From positions 1-64,000 of the forward strand of contig UCNE01000025.1 of NCBI GenBank assembly GCA_900473685.1: 64,000 nucleotides of DNA, given 5' to 3'. This document shows, piece by piece, positions 1 through 7,635 of the stretch. The translations under genes were made by a program, and so were the position numbers. The stretch is from Hyphomicrobiales bacterium. Lineage in GTDB: Bacteria; Pseudomonadota; Alphaproteobacteria; Rhizobiales; Rhizobiaceae. Every line of letters begins with the position of its first letter. Within the stretch, counting starts at the first letter, position 1. Below the pieces are notes generated by a model, which had not been told where the DNA came from, ran no database searches, and saw nothing but the letters and a program-made list of their open reading frames with translations.

Positions 1-78
1 GGGGGGGGGGGACAGGCCAATAACATCGCCGAAGGCATGGGTGATCGTATCGAGATCCTGCGCGGCACGTTTCCGTAA
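1..78 (+). CDS. 3' end of an unidentified CDS (partial)
   Basis: Frame 1 is open from the left edge to a TAA at 76-78 and would encode about 21 credible C-terminal residues ending in RIEILRGTFP. The first 11 bases are all G and look like a sequencing or assembly end artefact, so the glycines they encode should not be trusted. Nothing identifies the family. It could be the tail of a gene cut by the contig end, or chance. Confidence 0.3.
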   Translation, partial: GGGGQANNIAEGMGDRIEILRGTFP

Positions 79-326
79 AGAGGCCTTGGGTTTTGAGAAA
101 GCCGTTTCGATCGAGTTCAAGCCCGGCGAACAAGATCGCAGAAGCGGCGAGGGATTAAAATTTAGACTTGAAACATTGAACCACCACAACCCATTCGGGA
201 AGAAAGCCTACTCCAAAGGGACAGGTCACCTCCACCCCTTGTGGTGGTGGCCGCCGTGGTCAGGAGAGAATACTCTCGGCCCCTTGAAGGACGAATTGAT
301 CCGGGCGAACCGAAGAGGAGATGACA

Positions 327-1160
327 ATGTCACCTAAGAAAGAACGGCAAGTGCAGGTCAATGGAGCGCGACGGCATTTTCTTGGCTTGGCTGCGGCAAC
401 AGGCGCGAGGGTTGCGGCCCTGAGTGCAATGGCAGCGACAACGATATTCCCGGCTTCGATCGCCCAGGCCATGGGGAAGCCGTGGTGGAAAAAGGATGGT
501 CGCGGGAGCGACGATCCGATGTGCTTTCTCCGTGGGACCGCGATACTGACCCCGGCAGGAGAGGTTCGCATCGAACGTCTCCAAATCGGTGATTTCGTGG
601 AGACGGTGCGCGGTAAAACAATGGCGATCAAGTGGATCGGCCGCCACCTTTACAAGCGAAGCGGTGCCTCCTGGCATGCCGGAGTGGTTCCGATCCGCAT
701 CGGACGGCATGCGATTGATCATCAGTCACCGCACAAAGACCTTTACGTTTCTCCGGGACACGCTCTGCTCATTGACGGCGTGCTCATCAGAGCGAAGGAG
801 CTCGTCAATGGCACCTCGATCGTACCTTGCCTGCCAAGCGATCAGGATGCCATCGAGTATTTCCATATTGTCCTTGACACGCATGAGGCCATTCTGGCCG
901 AGGGCGTTGCGGCAGAGACCTTTCTGCTCAGGGCGAACAATCACGAGGCCTTCACCAACTTCGCTGAATTTTCGAGGCTTTATCCCATTGCTTGGCATTC
1001 GGACATGACCCCATTCGCACCGATTGCGGGGCTTGATTCCGGTCGCGAGCATCTGAGAGCTTTGTTGCCAATTGGGATTCGCCGTACCCTCCAGATCCGT
1101 GAACCCGCCAGCAAGGCTTACCAGAGAATTGCGGCGCGTGCCGAGCACCACATCAGCTGA
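327..1160 (+). CDS. Stand-alone Hint (Hint_2-type) domain protein with Tat-like leader
   Basis: 277 residues from ATG 327. The GAGGAG at 315-320 abuts an ATG at 321 but sits six bases before 327, so 327 is preferred. Residues 14-20 (ARRHFLG) resemble a twin-arginine motif. They precede a hydrophobic alanine-rich stretch and a possible AxA cleavage near 48, so export in folded form is inferred. The Hint block begins at Cys66 (CFLRGTAILTPAGEV), continues through IQIGD-like and KWIGR motifs, and has the conserved SPGHALL near 142-148, as in alphaproteobacterial Hint_2 proteins. Such domains often end large secreted proteins; here the domain is nearly the whole protein. Self-processing is not shown. 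The neighbouring RTX gene is convergent. Confidence 0.8.
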   Translation: MSPKKERQVQVNGARRHFLGLAAATGARVAALSAMAATTIFPASIAQAMGKPWWKKDGRGSDDPMCFLRGTAILTPAGEVRIERLQIGDFVETVRGKTMAIKWIGRHLYKRSGASWHAGVVPIRIGRHAIDHQSPHKDLYVSPGHALLIDGVLIRAKELVNGTSIVPCLPSDQDAIEYFHIVLDTHEAILAEGVAAETFLLRANNHEAFTNFAEFSRLYPIAWHSDMTPFAPIAGLDSGREHLRALLPIGIRRTLQIREPASKAYQRIAARAEHHIS

Positions 1161-1234
1161 ACCCTGATGACGGTGCACGGCCGAAGCCAACGCAACCAGC
1201 CATCAAGGTACCGCCGAAAATTTGCAAATGGGAT

Positions 1235-1258
1235 TTGAGGCCGCTTGCGCGGCCTCAA
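1235..1258. terminator. Hairpin between convergent Hint and RTX genes
   Basis: A perfect 10-bp stem, TTGAGGCCGC / GCGGCCTCAA, with a TTGC loop lies between the two convergent stop codons. No T-tract follows directly on either strand, so a shared bidirectional terminator is inferred from position and stem strength. Confidence 0.6.
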
Positions 1259-1263
1259 GGTCG

Positions 1264-3630
1264 TTACAGTACGAAGTACCCCTTCGCGAGCGAAACCGCA
1301 TCATCCAGGTGAATGGCGAAATCGGCTTTCGCGTCACCGTTGACGTCACCGTAGACATAGGTGTCGGAGGCGTCCTTGACGTAACGCAGTTCCCCGGCCT
1401 TGCCGGTGAAGGCTGCGGTACCAACATAGGTGAAGGCTTGATTGCCCGATGCCGCGGTATTCGCATCGATCGCCGATAGGTCAATCCGGTCACCACTGGT
1501 GCCCGAGAAGTCCAGGATCGTATCGCGGCCGCTGGTCGCTACGGTCGTATCGCTCAGCACCTTGAAGGTAAAGGTATCGGCACCAGCACCGCCGACTAGA
1601 TCATCAGCGCCAGCACCACCATACAGCACGTCATTACCGCTGCCGCCGTCCAGGGCATCATTCCCGGAACCGCCGGCAAGCAGGTTGACGCCCGAATTGC
1701 CGTAGAGTTTGTCGGCGTAGCTTGAACCCGTCAACTGCTCGATCGAAACATAGGTGTCACCCTTGGCCTCGCCAGTATTGATGGCAGCATTGGCAAGACT
1801 GGCGGTAACGCCAGTCGTTGCGCTACCATAGGAGGCCATGTCCGTTCCTGCGCCGCCATCAAGCTTGTCGCCGCCCGCACCACCATGCAGCACATCATTG
1901 CCGCCGTCGCCGCTCAGGACATCGTTGCCCGCGTTGCCGATGAGCATATTGTCGCTACTATTGCCATAGAGTTTGTCGGCGTAGCTTGAACCAGACAGCC
2001 GCTCGATCGAAACATAGGTGTCGCCTTTGGCCTCGCCAGTATTGATGGCAGCATTGGCAAGACTGGCGGTGACGCCGACCGTTGCGCTTCCATAGGAGGC
2101 CGTGTCCGTTCCTACGCCGCCATCGAGCTTGTCGCCGCCCGCACCACCCGCCAAAACGTTGTTGCCGGCATTGCCCGTCAAGGTGTCGGCATAGCTGGAG
2201 CCGATCAGGTTCTCGATGCTGATCAGCTTGTCACCTGTAGCGTGGCCACCGGTTACGGTATCCAGGAGGCTGACCTTAACAGCCGTGGATCCGGCATAAC
2301 TTGCCGTGTCTGTTCCTGCACCGCCATCCAGAGTGTCGGCACCCGCGCCACCCTTCAGCAAGTCGTTGCCACCAAGGCCCTTGTAGGTTTCGGCACCGGC
2401 GTCGGCCTTTCCGGCGAGAGGCAGACTGTCATTGCCTTCGGTACCGGTATACACGATTGCTGCCGTTGGCAAAGTGTCCAGATCGGTATTGCCAGACATG
2501 ATCGGCTTGCTGTCAAAGATCGCGAAGTCGCCATATGCCCCGTCCCCAACTTGGTTGTTGATGAGCTTGATCGTGGAGCCATCGACAGCGCCGCCATCGA
2601 AGCGGGCATCGAGATAGACGGTATAACCACCGCCAACCAGGCGATTGTTCTCGACCGTGATATTGGACAGGCCACCGAAATAGTTGTCAAGCATGACCGC
2701 CGACGTCTGGTTCTGATCGTTGACGACGGTGTTATGGACGATATTGATATTGCTGCCGCCGTTGACTTCGATACCGTCATAGTGCGCTTCTGCGCTTCCA
2801 CGGAAAGTATGGATATAGTTGTCCTGGACGAGCGACGGGCCGCTGAGACTAATACCGTTTTCCATATTGTGGATGTTGTTGCGCAGGAATGTCCCAAATC
2901 CATAGACGCCGTTCCCACCAGAACCAGCATCGATCTCACTGTCTTGCAACGTAAAGCCGGTCGCATTGTCCATGACCTTGATGGCGGTCCATGCACCGTT
3001 GGAGTTCACCTTGACGTTGCTGAGCGTGACGTTCTTGGCGTCGATGATGATATCTCCGTTGACTTCCATGTTGCTGATAACGGCGTTGTCCTGCGTGATG
3101 TGCAGCGTACCGTTATACTTGGTCATAGCGACACCGGCCTTGAGGCCTGTATTTGTTGCATCGGGGAAACCCGTCGTCGTCGCCGTTGCGACGTTCACTG
3201 CGCCGGCACCGGAAGAATCGGCAGTCGTGCTGGTGCTCATCGCACTGATGCTGGCAGCAGCTTTCAGGGGTGTTTGAACAGCTGTAGTTCCCTCGGCATT
3301 GATGGCGGCGTCGCTCTTGGACAGACCGCTCAAAACACTTGCCGTGCTTTCGGCATCGTTCACCTGGGTCGATTTGTTGCTCAGGAAGCGGAACGAATTG
3401 TGGTCAGAGGTCGCTGCTTCGTGGCGAGCGTCACGCGCACCAAAACCTTCCATTACATGATAATCGTGATCGGCGAGGCCGACTGACCCATTCAGCGTGG
3501 CTTTGGATGGAGCCGGTACTTGGTGAAATTCGCTTGCCGTGTTCAGATCTATGACGTCAAAGGAATTCCCCTGGAGATCATTCTCCGTCAAAAAACTACC
3601 ATTAGTTGCATTCAATAGTGTTCTTGCCAC
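1264..3630 (-). CDS. RTX-type calcium-binding protein with parallel beta-helix domain
   Basis: 788 residues with no classical signal peptide, starting at GTG 3630 after an AAAGGCG. Residues about 170-390 look like a right-handed parallel beta-helix (short repeats such as NITVENNRLVGGG), a fold common in polysaccharide lyases and adhesins. Residues about 395-680 carry clustered GGxGxDxLx nonapeptides (GGAGADTLDGGAGTD, GGSGNDVLYGGAGAD) that bind calcium. The last 100 residues (DTILDFSGTSGDRIDLSAID onward) resemble the C-terminal secretion region of serralysin-type type I substrates. Export by the HlyD/HlyB pair encoded at 10.3-13.9 kb is inferred. No catalytic residues can be assigned; surface adhesin and polysaccharide-acting enzyme are both possible. 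Confidence 0.88.
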   Translation of the reverse strand: MARTLLNATNGSFLTENDLQGNSFDVIDLNTASEFHQVPAPSKATLNGSVGLADHDYHVMEGFGARDARHEAATSDHNSFRFLSNKSTQVNDAESTASVLSGLSKSDAAINAEGTTAVQTPLKAAASISAMSTSTTADSSGAGAVNVATATTTGFPDATNTGLKAGVAMTKYNGTLHITQDNAVISNMEVNGDIIIDAKNVTLSNVKVNSNGAWTAIKVMDNATGFTLQDSEIDAGSGGNGVYGFGTFLRNNIHNMENGISLSGPSLVQDNYIHTFRGSAEAHYDGIEVNGGSNINIVHNTVVNDQNQTSAVMLDNYFGGLSNITVENNRLVGGGYTVYLDARFDGGAVDGSTIKLINNQVGDGAYGDFAIFDSKPIMSGNTDLDTLPTAAIVYTGTEGNDSLPLAGKADAGAETYKGLGGNDLLKGGAGADTLDGGAGTDTASYAGSTAVKVSLLDTVTGGHATGDKLISIENLIGSSYADTLTGNAGNNVLAGGAGGDKLDGGVGTDTASYGSATVGVTASLANAAINTGEAKGDTYVSIERLSGSSYADKLYGNSSDNMLIGNAGNDVLSGDGGNDVLHGGAGGDKLDGGAGTDMASYGSATTGVTASLANAAINTGEAKGDTYVSIEQLTGSSYADKLYGNSGVNLLAGGSGNDALDGGSGNDVLYGGAGADDLVGGAGADTFTFKVLSDTTVATSGRDTILDFSGTSGDRIDLSAIDANTAASGNQAFTYVGTAAFTGKAGELRYVKDASDTYVYGDVNGDAKADFAIHLDDAVSLAKGYFVL
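1703..2146 (-). repeat. Tandem duplicated 264-bp unit inside the RTX gene
   Basis: Bases 1703-1882 and 1967-2146 are near-identical direct copies at an offset of 264 bases (88 codons). Both encode the block YGSATxGVTASLANAAINTG followed by GEAKGDTYVSIE and GSSYADKLYGNS. The low divergence at DNA level points to a recent in-frame duplication of one calcium-binding module. Confidence 0.85.
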
Positions 3631-3694
3631 TGTGCTATCGCCTTTCTCTTCAGCCCTTGAACCCCGTTTTCAGATGGTTCTACGGATAAGCTGG

Positions 3695-3712
3695 CTACCT
3701 CTTTTTAGGTAG
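3695..3712. promoter_or_regulatory. Inverted repeat in divergent RTX / small-ORF promoter region
   Basis: CTACCT-CTTTTT-AGGTAG, with weaker outer pairing (AAGC / GCTT), lies 65 bases upstream of the RTX start and 26 bases upstream of the small ORF at 3738. It could be an operator or a leader hairpin; no known consensus is recognised. Confidence 0.35.
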
Positions 3713-3737
3713 GTCAGGCTTATAACAGGGAGGAGTA

Positions 3738-3953
3738 ATGCAACTAATAAGGAGGCGCAATACGGGTAAAAGGCAGTCAGTATATTTAGGCATCACGCCC
3801 AATTTCGGTCTTAATATTGCCGCAAAATGCTTAAAATGGCGTTTCTTGTTGAAATATTTGTTGATTTTTTGGGTATTTGGCGGGAGTTCAATTTTCGCAG
3901 ATTCTTTAAATCCTTACGCGAAAATACAACCTGGAGTACGTACAGCACCCTGA
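3738..3953 (+). CDS. Possible small secreted or membrane peptide in an AT-rich island
   Basis: 71 residues starting at an ATG with an unusually strong ribosome site (AGGGAGGAG at 3727-3735). The product has a basic N-terminus, then a hydrophobic run (FLLKYLLIFWVF, about residues 38-49) followed by GGSSIFA-DS, which resembles a late signal peptide with cleavage after Ala, leaving about 16 residues. The DNA is clearly more AT-rich than the flanking genes, which may mean horizontally acquired or merely intergenic DNA. No family is recognised. It is divergent from the RTX gene. The case rests on the ribosome site and hydropathy. Confidence 0.4.
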   Translation: MQLIRRRNTGKRQSVYLGITPNFGLNIAAKCLKWRFLLKYLLIFWVFGGSSIFADSLNPYAKIQPGVRTAP

Positions 3954-4223
3954 AAAGATTTGTAAAAAATTATTGACGGGTTGCGGGAGCCTCATTGGAG
4001 CCGCAAAGATGGAAGGGCATATATCTTTTTTTCAAAAATTAATTCTACACAACCATAAGCATTTGAATGTACGTGCATCAACCGGTTATCCGTTCGCCGA
4101 ACACACGGCAATCAGCCTTAAATATCGAGAACGACGTGAAATGGTGCGCTTACCCACCTAGGCGATTCGCGCAACGCCGCGCGAGCTACGAAGCCGCGCA
4201 CAGGATGGGAAGGTGGCTGGTGT

Positions 4224-5159
4224 TTACCGACCGAGCGCGGCGTTCAGCGCGGAGCGACGGCCTGATCCGATGACCAAACGCAGCGCTTCTCCCGCAATTA
4301 TGCCTGATTGGAACAATGCCGAGGCCAACGCCCCATGGTGCCGGCGGTAATATTTGATGCGATTGGTCGTCATGAGCGCGGTCAGAAAGTCGCTGCTGTG
4401 ATAATCCCCGCCAATGTGAACCGCCTGAGACGACGGAACATAAAGCACGTCCAGACCCGCTGCTCGAACGCGCTGCAGGTAATCGACCTCTTCACTATAG
4501 AGGAAGAAACTCTCGTCCCAGTCGCCAATAAGCTCACGGGCATCCGCGGTGACCAGTAGGATTGCACCGGTAGCCCACTCGATTTGTCCGCCCTCCCGAT
4601 ACAACGCAGAACTATCGACGATTTCGCCCAGCCCAATGCGCGCGGCAAGCCTTCCTCCCAGCAGCGCTTCCGACCACGCCGTTACTATCGACGGCTCACG
4701 GCGAATGGACTTGGCAACGATGCCGTCCTCTCCTCGGACTTGCGGTACTGCTACTGCGACCGACGAGTTGCTCATGCCGGCATACAAACGGCTTATAGAA
4801 CCGGGCTGCAAGCGAATGTCCGGATTGAGAACGAGCAGATCCGCAGAAGCGTCTATCGTTGCGGTCGCGGCGTTGATCCCGGCGGAGTAGCCGCCATTGC
4901 GGCCCGTTCGAATAACTGTCGCTCCAATCGGATGAGCTGCCGCCAGATCGACGGAATGATCGTGGCTATCGTTATCGACGACAATCACCTCGTACTCATC
5001 AACGCCATCGAGACCTGCACTCAGTGAATCAAGCAATCCAGGCAACACCGTCGCACTATTGTAGCTGACAGTAACAATCGAGAGTTTTCGCGCGCCCATC
5101 TGTCCGTGCGCTATCCTGTTGCCGTTCAGAAAGCCTCTTTGTTTCATCGGAGCATCCAT
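4224..5159 (-). CDS. Glycosyltransferase family 2 (rhamnosyltransferase-like)
   Basis: 311 residues. The GT-A fold begins at LSIVTVSYNS (26-35). VVDNDS (60-65) is the nucleotide-binding region, LNPDIRL (111-117) holds the NPD that replaces the usual DxD metal motif, and EEVDYLQRV (223-231) matches the ED-containing acceptor/catalytic motif of rhamnosyltransferase-like GT2 enzymes. The family transfers a sugar from a nucleotide or dTDP donor to a growing glycan at the cytoplasmic face of the membrane. The ATG at 5159 follows GAGGGCG; later in-frame ATGs at 5147 and 5099 are possible. It is divergent from the toroid/WecG/WecC genes, so a role in the same surface glycan is likely; donor and acceptor are unknown. 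Confidence 0.88.
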   Translation of the reverse strand: MDAPMKQRGFLNGNRIAHGQMGARKLSIVTVSYNSATVLPGLLDSLSAGLDGVDEYEVIVVDNDSHDHSVDLAAAHPIGATVIRTGRNGGYSAGINAATATIDASADLLVLNPDIRLQPGSISRLYAGMSNSSVAVAVPQVRGEDGIVAKSIRREPSIVTAWSEALLGGRLAARIGLGEIVDSSALYREGGQIEWATGAILLVTADARELIGDWDESFFLYSEEVDYLQRVRAAGLDVLYVPSSQAVHIGGDYHSSDFLTALMTTNRIKYYRRHHGALASALFQSGIIAGEALRLVIGSGRRSALNAALGR

Positions 5160-5513
5160 TTAGCGCCCTCATGTCCGGCGAGCCCCGCGAGCGGGAGCTC
5201 TGTAATTCGTATTGTAAAAGCGTCGACGCCGAAACACTGCAGAGAGAGGTAGCCGGCATGTTCGGCCCGCTCTACCGCTAATCCGGAAAGCGGAGCGGCA
5301 CCCCGGTCAGGTAATCCTATTGGCGCATGGCGATACCTTTGCCCGCATGCTGTCGGCGCCCCTGTAAGCCTTTGAGTGCGCTGGAATATCTGTGAGGATT
5401 TTCTAGCATGCAGGCAGGAATTGACGACTTTCATTCCGATTTTTCCACGACGCGTTTGCGCCGGTTTGGTCTGTCGCCGTTTTCGTTGAAGCGGCAAGGC
5501 ATCAGGAGTTTTC
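5160..5513. other. Divergent promoter region of the glycan genes
   Basis: 354 bases between GT2 (minus) and the 5514 gene (plus). It should contain both promoters, but no clear -35/-10 pair is recognised. A short GC hairpin (CCCGC-GA-GCGGG, 5184-5195) lies in the GT2 leader. No credible gene is seen. Confidence 0.5.
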
Positions 5514-6803
5514 ATGCCGATTGATTTTCAGCATTCATTGCCCTCGAGAGCTCGGAGTTTATCGTTGGACAACGGCGGACGCCGGCCGCATGCTGTTGAG
5601 CAAGCCGAGCCGGATACACTCGACAGAGTGGAGGCCATTGGGTTGGCCTCATACAAGACGAAAATCCAAGCTGACCGTTTTCTGAATATTGCAAAACGCG
5701 GCTTGCCGCGCATGCACCGCAACGGCGCGTTCGGTCATACCTTGCGGGCGGTCAAGATCAATTCTGAATGGACCGAGCGTCTCGAAGGAGACAGCCTTCG
5801 CTACACAGCCATCGCCGCTCTCGGGCTGACGCATCTCGACAGGGCTACACAGCAGCAGATACTTGGGGGCGACACAGCGTTCGATCTTGCCCATGCATGC
5901 GCCGCTCGTGCCACCCTGTCCGGAGACATGGGCGCAATCGCGCTGGCCGCCTGGGCTGCGGCCGAGGCAGGACGCTTTCATTCCGTTGCACTCTTTCGCC
6001 AACTGGAACAGTTGCTCTCAGCGGATGCGCCGATCGCAACGGTTGACTGCTCTTGGGCACTCAGTGCCGGCCTCGCGGCGCGGCAGTTCGGCGACACGGA
6101 TGAGGTGGTGTCCCTGGCGACCAATCGGCTGATGTCGGGGCTGTCCTCGTCAGGCCTCTTTCCTCATATGTTGCCCGCATCGGCCAGCGGTCGGTTTCGG
6201 GCGCATATCGGATGTTTTGCCGATCAGGTTTACCCGATCCAGGCTTTGTCCCGCCTTCATGAGGCACAGCCGAATGCCGAGGCTCTTTCGGCGGCAGAAG
6301 CCTGCGCCGAACGAATTTGTGCGCTGCAGGGTCCGGCCGGGCAGTGGTGGTGGCATTACGACACGCGCAACGGCGGCGTGGTCGAGGGGTATCCGGTCTA
6401 TAGCGTTCACCAGCATGCGATGGCACCCATGGCGTTACTCGACCTTCGGGAAGCGGGAGGCAACGATCATTCGCAAGCGATCATCAAGGGCATGCGTTGG
6501 CTTGATGAACACCCCGAAGTTTCGATGCCGCTGGTTGCATCGGAGAAGGGTGTGATCTGGCGCAAGGTGGGGCGCCGCGAACCACGCAAGATGGTCAGAG
6601 TCCTATCCGCGGTGACGACAGCACTGCGGCCGGGACTGCATATCCCCGGGCTGAATACGCTCTTCCCGCCAGGCCGTATCGACTATGAATGCCGGCCTTA
6701 TGAACTCGGGTGGCTCCTGTATGCGTGGCTTTCAGGAGGGGTGGTCGCAAGACTGGCCGCGGCCCCCGCAGGGGACATGCCTGCAACTCTCAAGGAGATT
6801 TGA
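5514..6803 (+). CDS. Unknown alpha/alpha-toroid-like protein of glycan cluster
   Basis: 429 residues, ATG preceded by AGGAG at 5501-5505. No signal peptide or membrane segment is apparent. The sequence is a series of amphipathic helix pairs with a conserved-looking aromatic block (GQWWWHYDTRNGG, near 279) followed by VYSVHQHAMAPMALL, reminiscent of six-hairpin/terpenoid-cyclase-like toroids and (alpha/alpha)6 glycan-active proteins. It ends in TGA at 6801-6803, directly before the WecG-type gene, so the three downstream genes form one operon. It may modify, sense or scaffold the glycan made by WecG/WecC. I do not recognise a named family and assign no reaction. Confidence 0.7.
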   Translation: MPIDFQHSLPSRARSLSLDNGGRRPHAVEQAEPDTLDRVEAIGLASYKTKIQADRFLNIAKRGLPRMHRNGAFGHTLRAVKINSEWTERLEGDSLRYTAIAALGLTHLDRATQQQILGGDTAFDLAHACAARATLSGDMGAIALAAWAAAEAGRFHSVALFRQLEQLLSADAPIATVDCSWALSAGLAARQFGDTDEVVSLATNRLMSGLSSSGLFPHMLPASASGRFRAHIGCFADQVYPIQALSRLHEAQPNAEALSAAEACAERICALQGPAGQWWWHYDTRNGGVVEGYPVYSVHQHAMAPMALLDLREAGGNDHSQAIIKGMRWLDEHPEVSMPLVASEKGVIWRKVGRREPRKMVRVLSAVTTALRPGLHIPGLNTLFPPGRIDYECRPYELGWLLYAWLSGGVVARLAAAPAGDMPATLKEI

Positions 6804-6804
6804 T

Positions 6805-7635
6805 ATGCAAAGGCAACGTCAGCTTCTGTACGGCGTGTATATGGATGCCCTTCGCATGGATGATGTCATCGAGCGCTGCCGTATGGCGCTGACGACGCGC
6901 CGGCCCCTCCTCCTTGGCGTGCTCAATGCCGCAAAGGTCGTCGAACTTCACAGGAATTCGATGCTGCGTGACTCCCTGATGGAGTGCGATCTCCTGCTGG
7001 CAGATGGCCAATCCATCGTTTGGGCCAGCAAGCTGCTTGGCCGGCCGTTGCCGGAGCGCGTGGCTGGCATCGATATCTTTACGCGGCTTCTTTTTCTCGC
7101 GCATCGTGATGATCTGTCCATTGCGCTGCTGGGCGCCAAGCCCGAAATCCTCACGGAAATGCGGCGCGTTATCGCAGAGCGTTTTCCCGGTCTGCGGATC
7201 GCCTACAGCCATCACGGATATTATGAGGCCGCGGAGGCAGGCGAGATCGCTGCCGGCATTCGGGAATCCGGCGCCGACATGCTCTTTCTGGGAATGACCT
7301 CGCCCAAGAAGGAGATATTTCTGGGCTCCTATGGCGCATCCCTGAACGTACCGGTGCTGCATGGCGTCGGCGGCTCGTTCGACATTATCGCCGGCCTGAC
7401 AAAGCGGGCGCCGGTCGCTTGGCAAAAGGCCGGAATGGAATGGGCGTACAGGCTGCTGCAGGAGCCGCGGCGGCTGTGGTGGCGCTATCTGAAGACCAAT
7501 ACCAGCTTCATCCAGCTCACCGCCCGCGAAATGCTCCGCCCCGCGCGCGCATTCAGATTCGGTGCGAACCGGAACGTAGCCCCCGCCAAGCCCCGGATTC
7601 CTGACGCGCAACTTCGGAGTATTGTTGATGAGTGA
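6805..7635 (+). CDS. wecG: WecG/TagA/CpsF family glycosyltransferase
   Basis: 276 residues from ATG 6805, with AAGGAG at 6792-6797; a longer frame upstream overlaps the preceding gene and is not used. The family transfers N-acetylmannosamine or its uronic acid from UDP to a lipid-linked GlcNAc at the inner membrane. Visible signatures are LLADGQSIVWAS (64-75, with the conserved Asp67), RVAGIDIF (85-92), GMTSPKKEIFL (163-173), GVGGSFD (187-193) and RLLQEPRRLWWRY near the C-terminus. The WecC-type dehydrogenase overlapping its 3' end suggests the donor is UDP-ManNAcA, as for enterobacterial WecG; that is inference from context. Confidence 0.88.
   Translation: MQRQRQLLYGVYMDALRMDDVIERCRMALTTRRPLLLGVLNAAKVVELHRNSMLRDSLMECDLLLADGQSIVWASKLLGRPLPERVAGIDIFTRLLFLAHRDDLSIALLGAKPEILTEMRRVIAERFPGLRIAYSHHGYYEAAEAGEIAAGIRESGADMLFLGMTSPKKEIFLGSYGASLNVPVLHGVGGSFDIIAGLTKRAPVAWQKAGMEWAYRLLQEPRRLWWRYLKTNTSFIQLTAREMLRPARAFRFGANRNVAPAKPRIPDAQLRSIVDE

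Larger units (their letters stand above)
3631..4223. other. AT-rich intergenic region
   Basis: 593 bases between the RTX and GT2 genes (both on the minus strand) that hold only the doubtful small ORF at 3738 and the inverted repeat at 3695. Composition is visibly AT-rich from about 3760 to 4130. A second short reading frame at 3973-4161 lacks a convincing ribosome site and was not called. Confidence 0.6.

Noticed and set aside
1400-2450. Regular repeats that could be mistaken for a CRISPR or minisatellite
   Set aside because: They are in-frame codons for calcium-binding nonapeptides in the RTX gene; no spacer structure or cas gene is present.
2242-3486. 414-codon open frame on the plus strand opposite the RTX gene
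   Set aside because: It is a shadow of the repetitive RTX coding strand, has no ribosome site and no recognisable protein features.
3973-4161. 62-codon frame in the AT-rich gap
   Set aside because: No convincing ribosome site or hydropathy pattern, and it overlaps another random frame.
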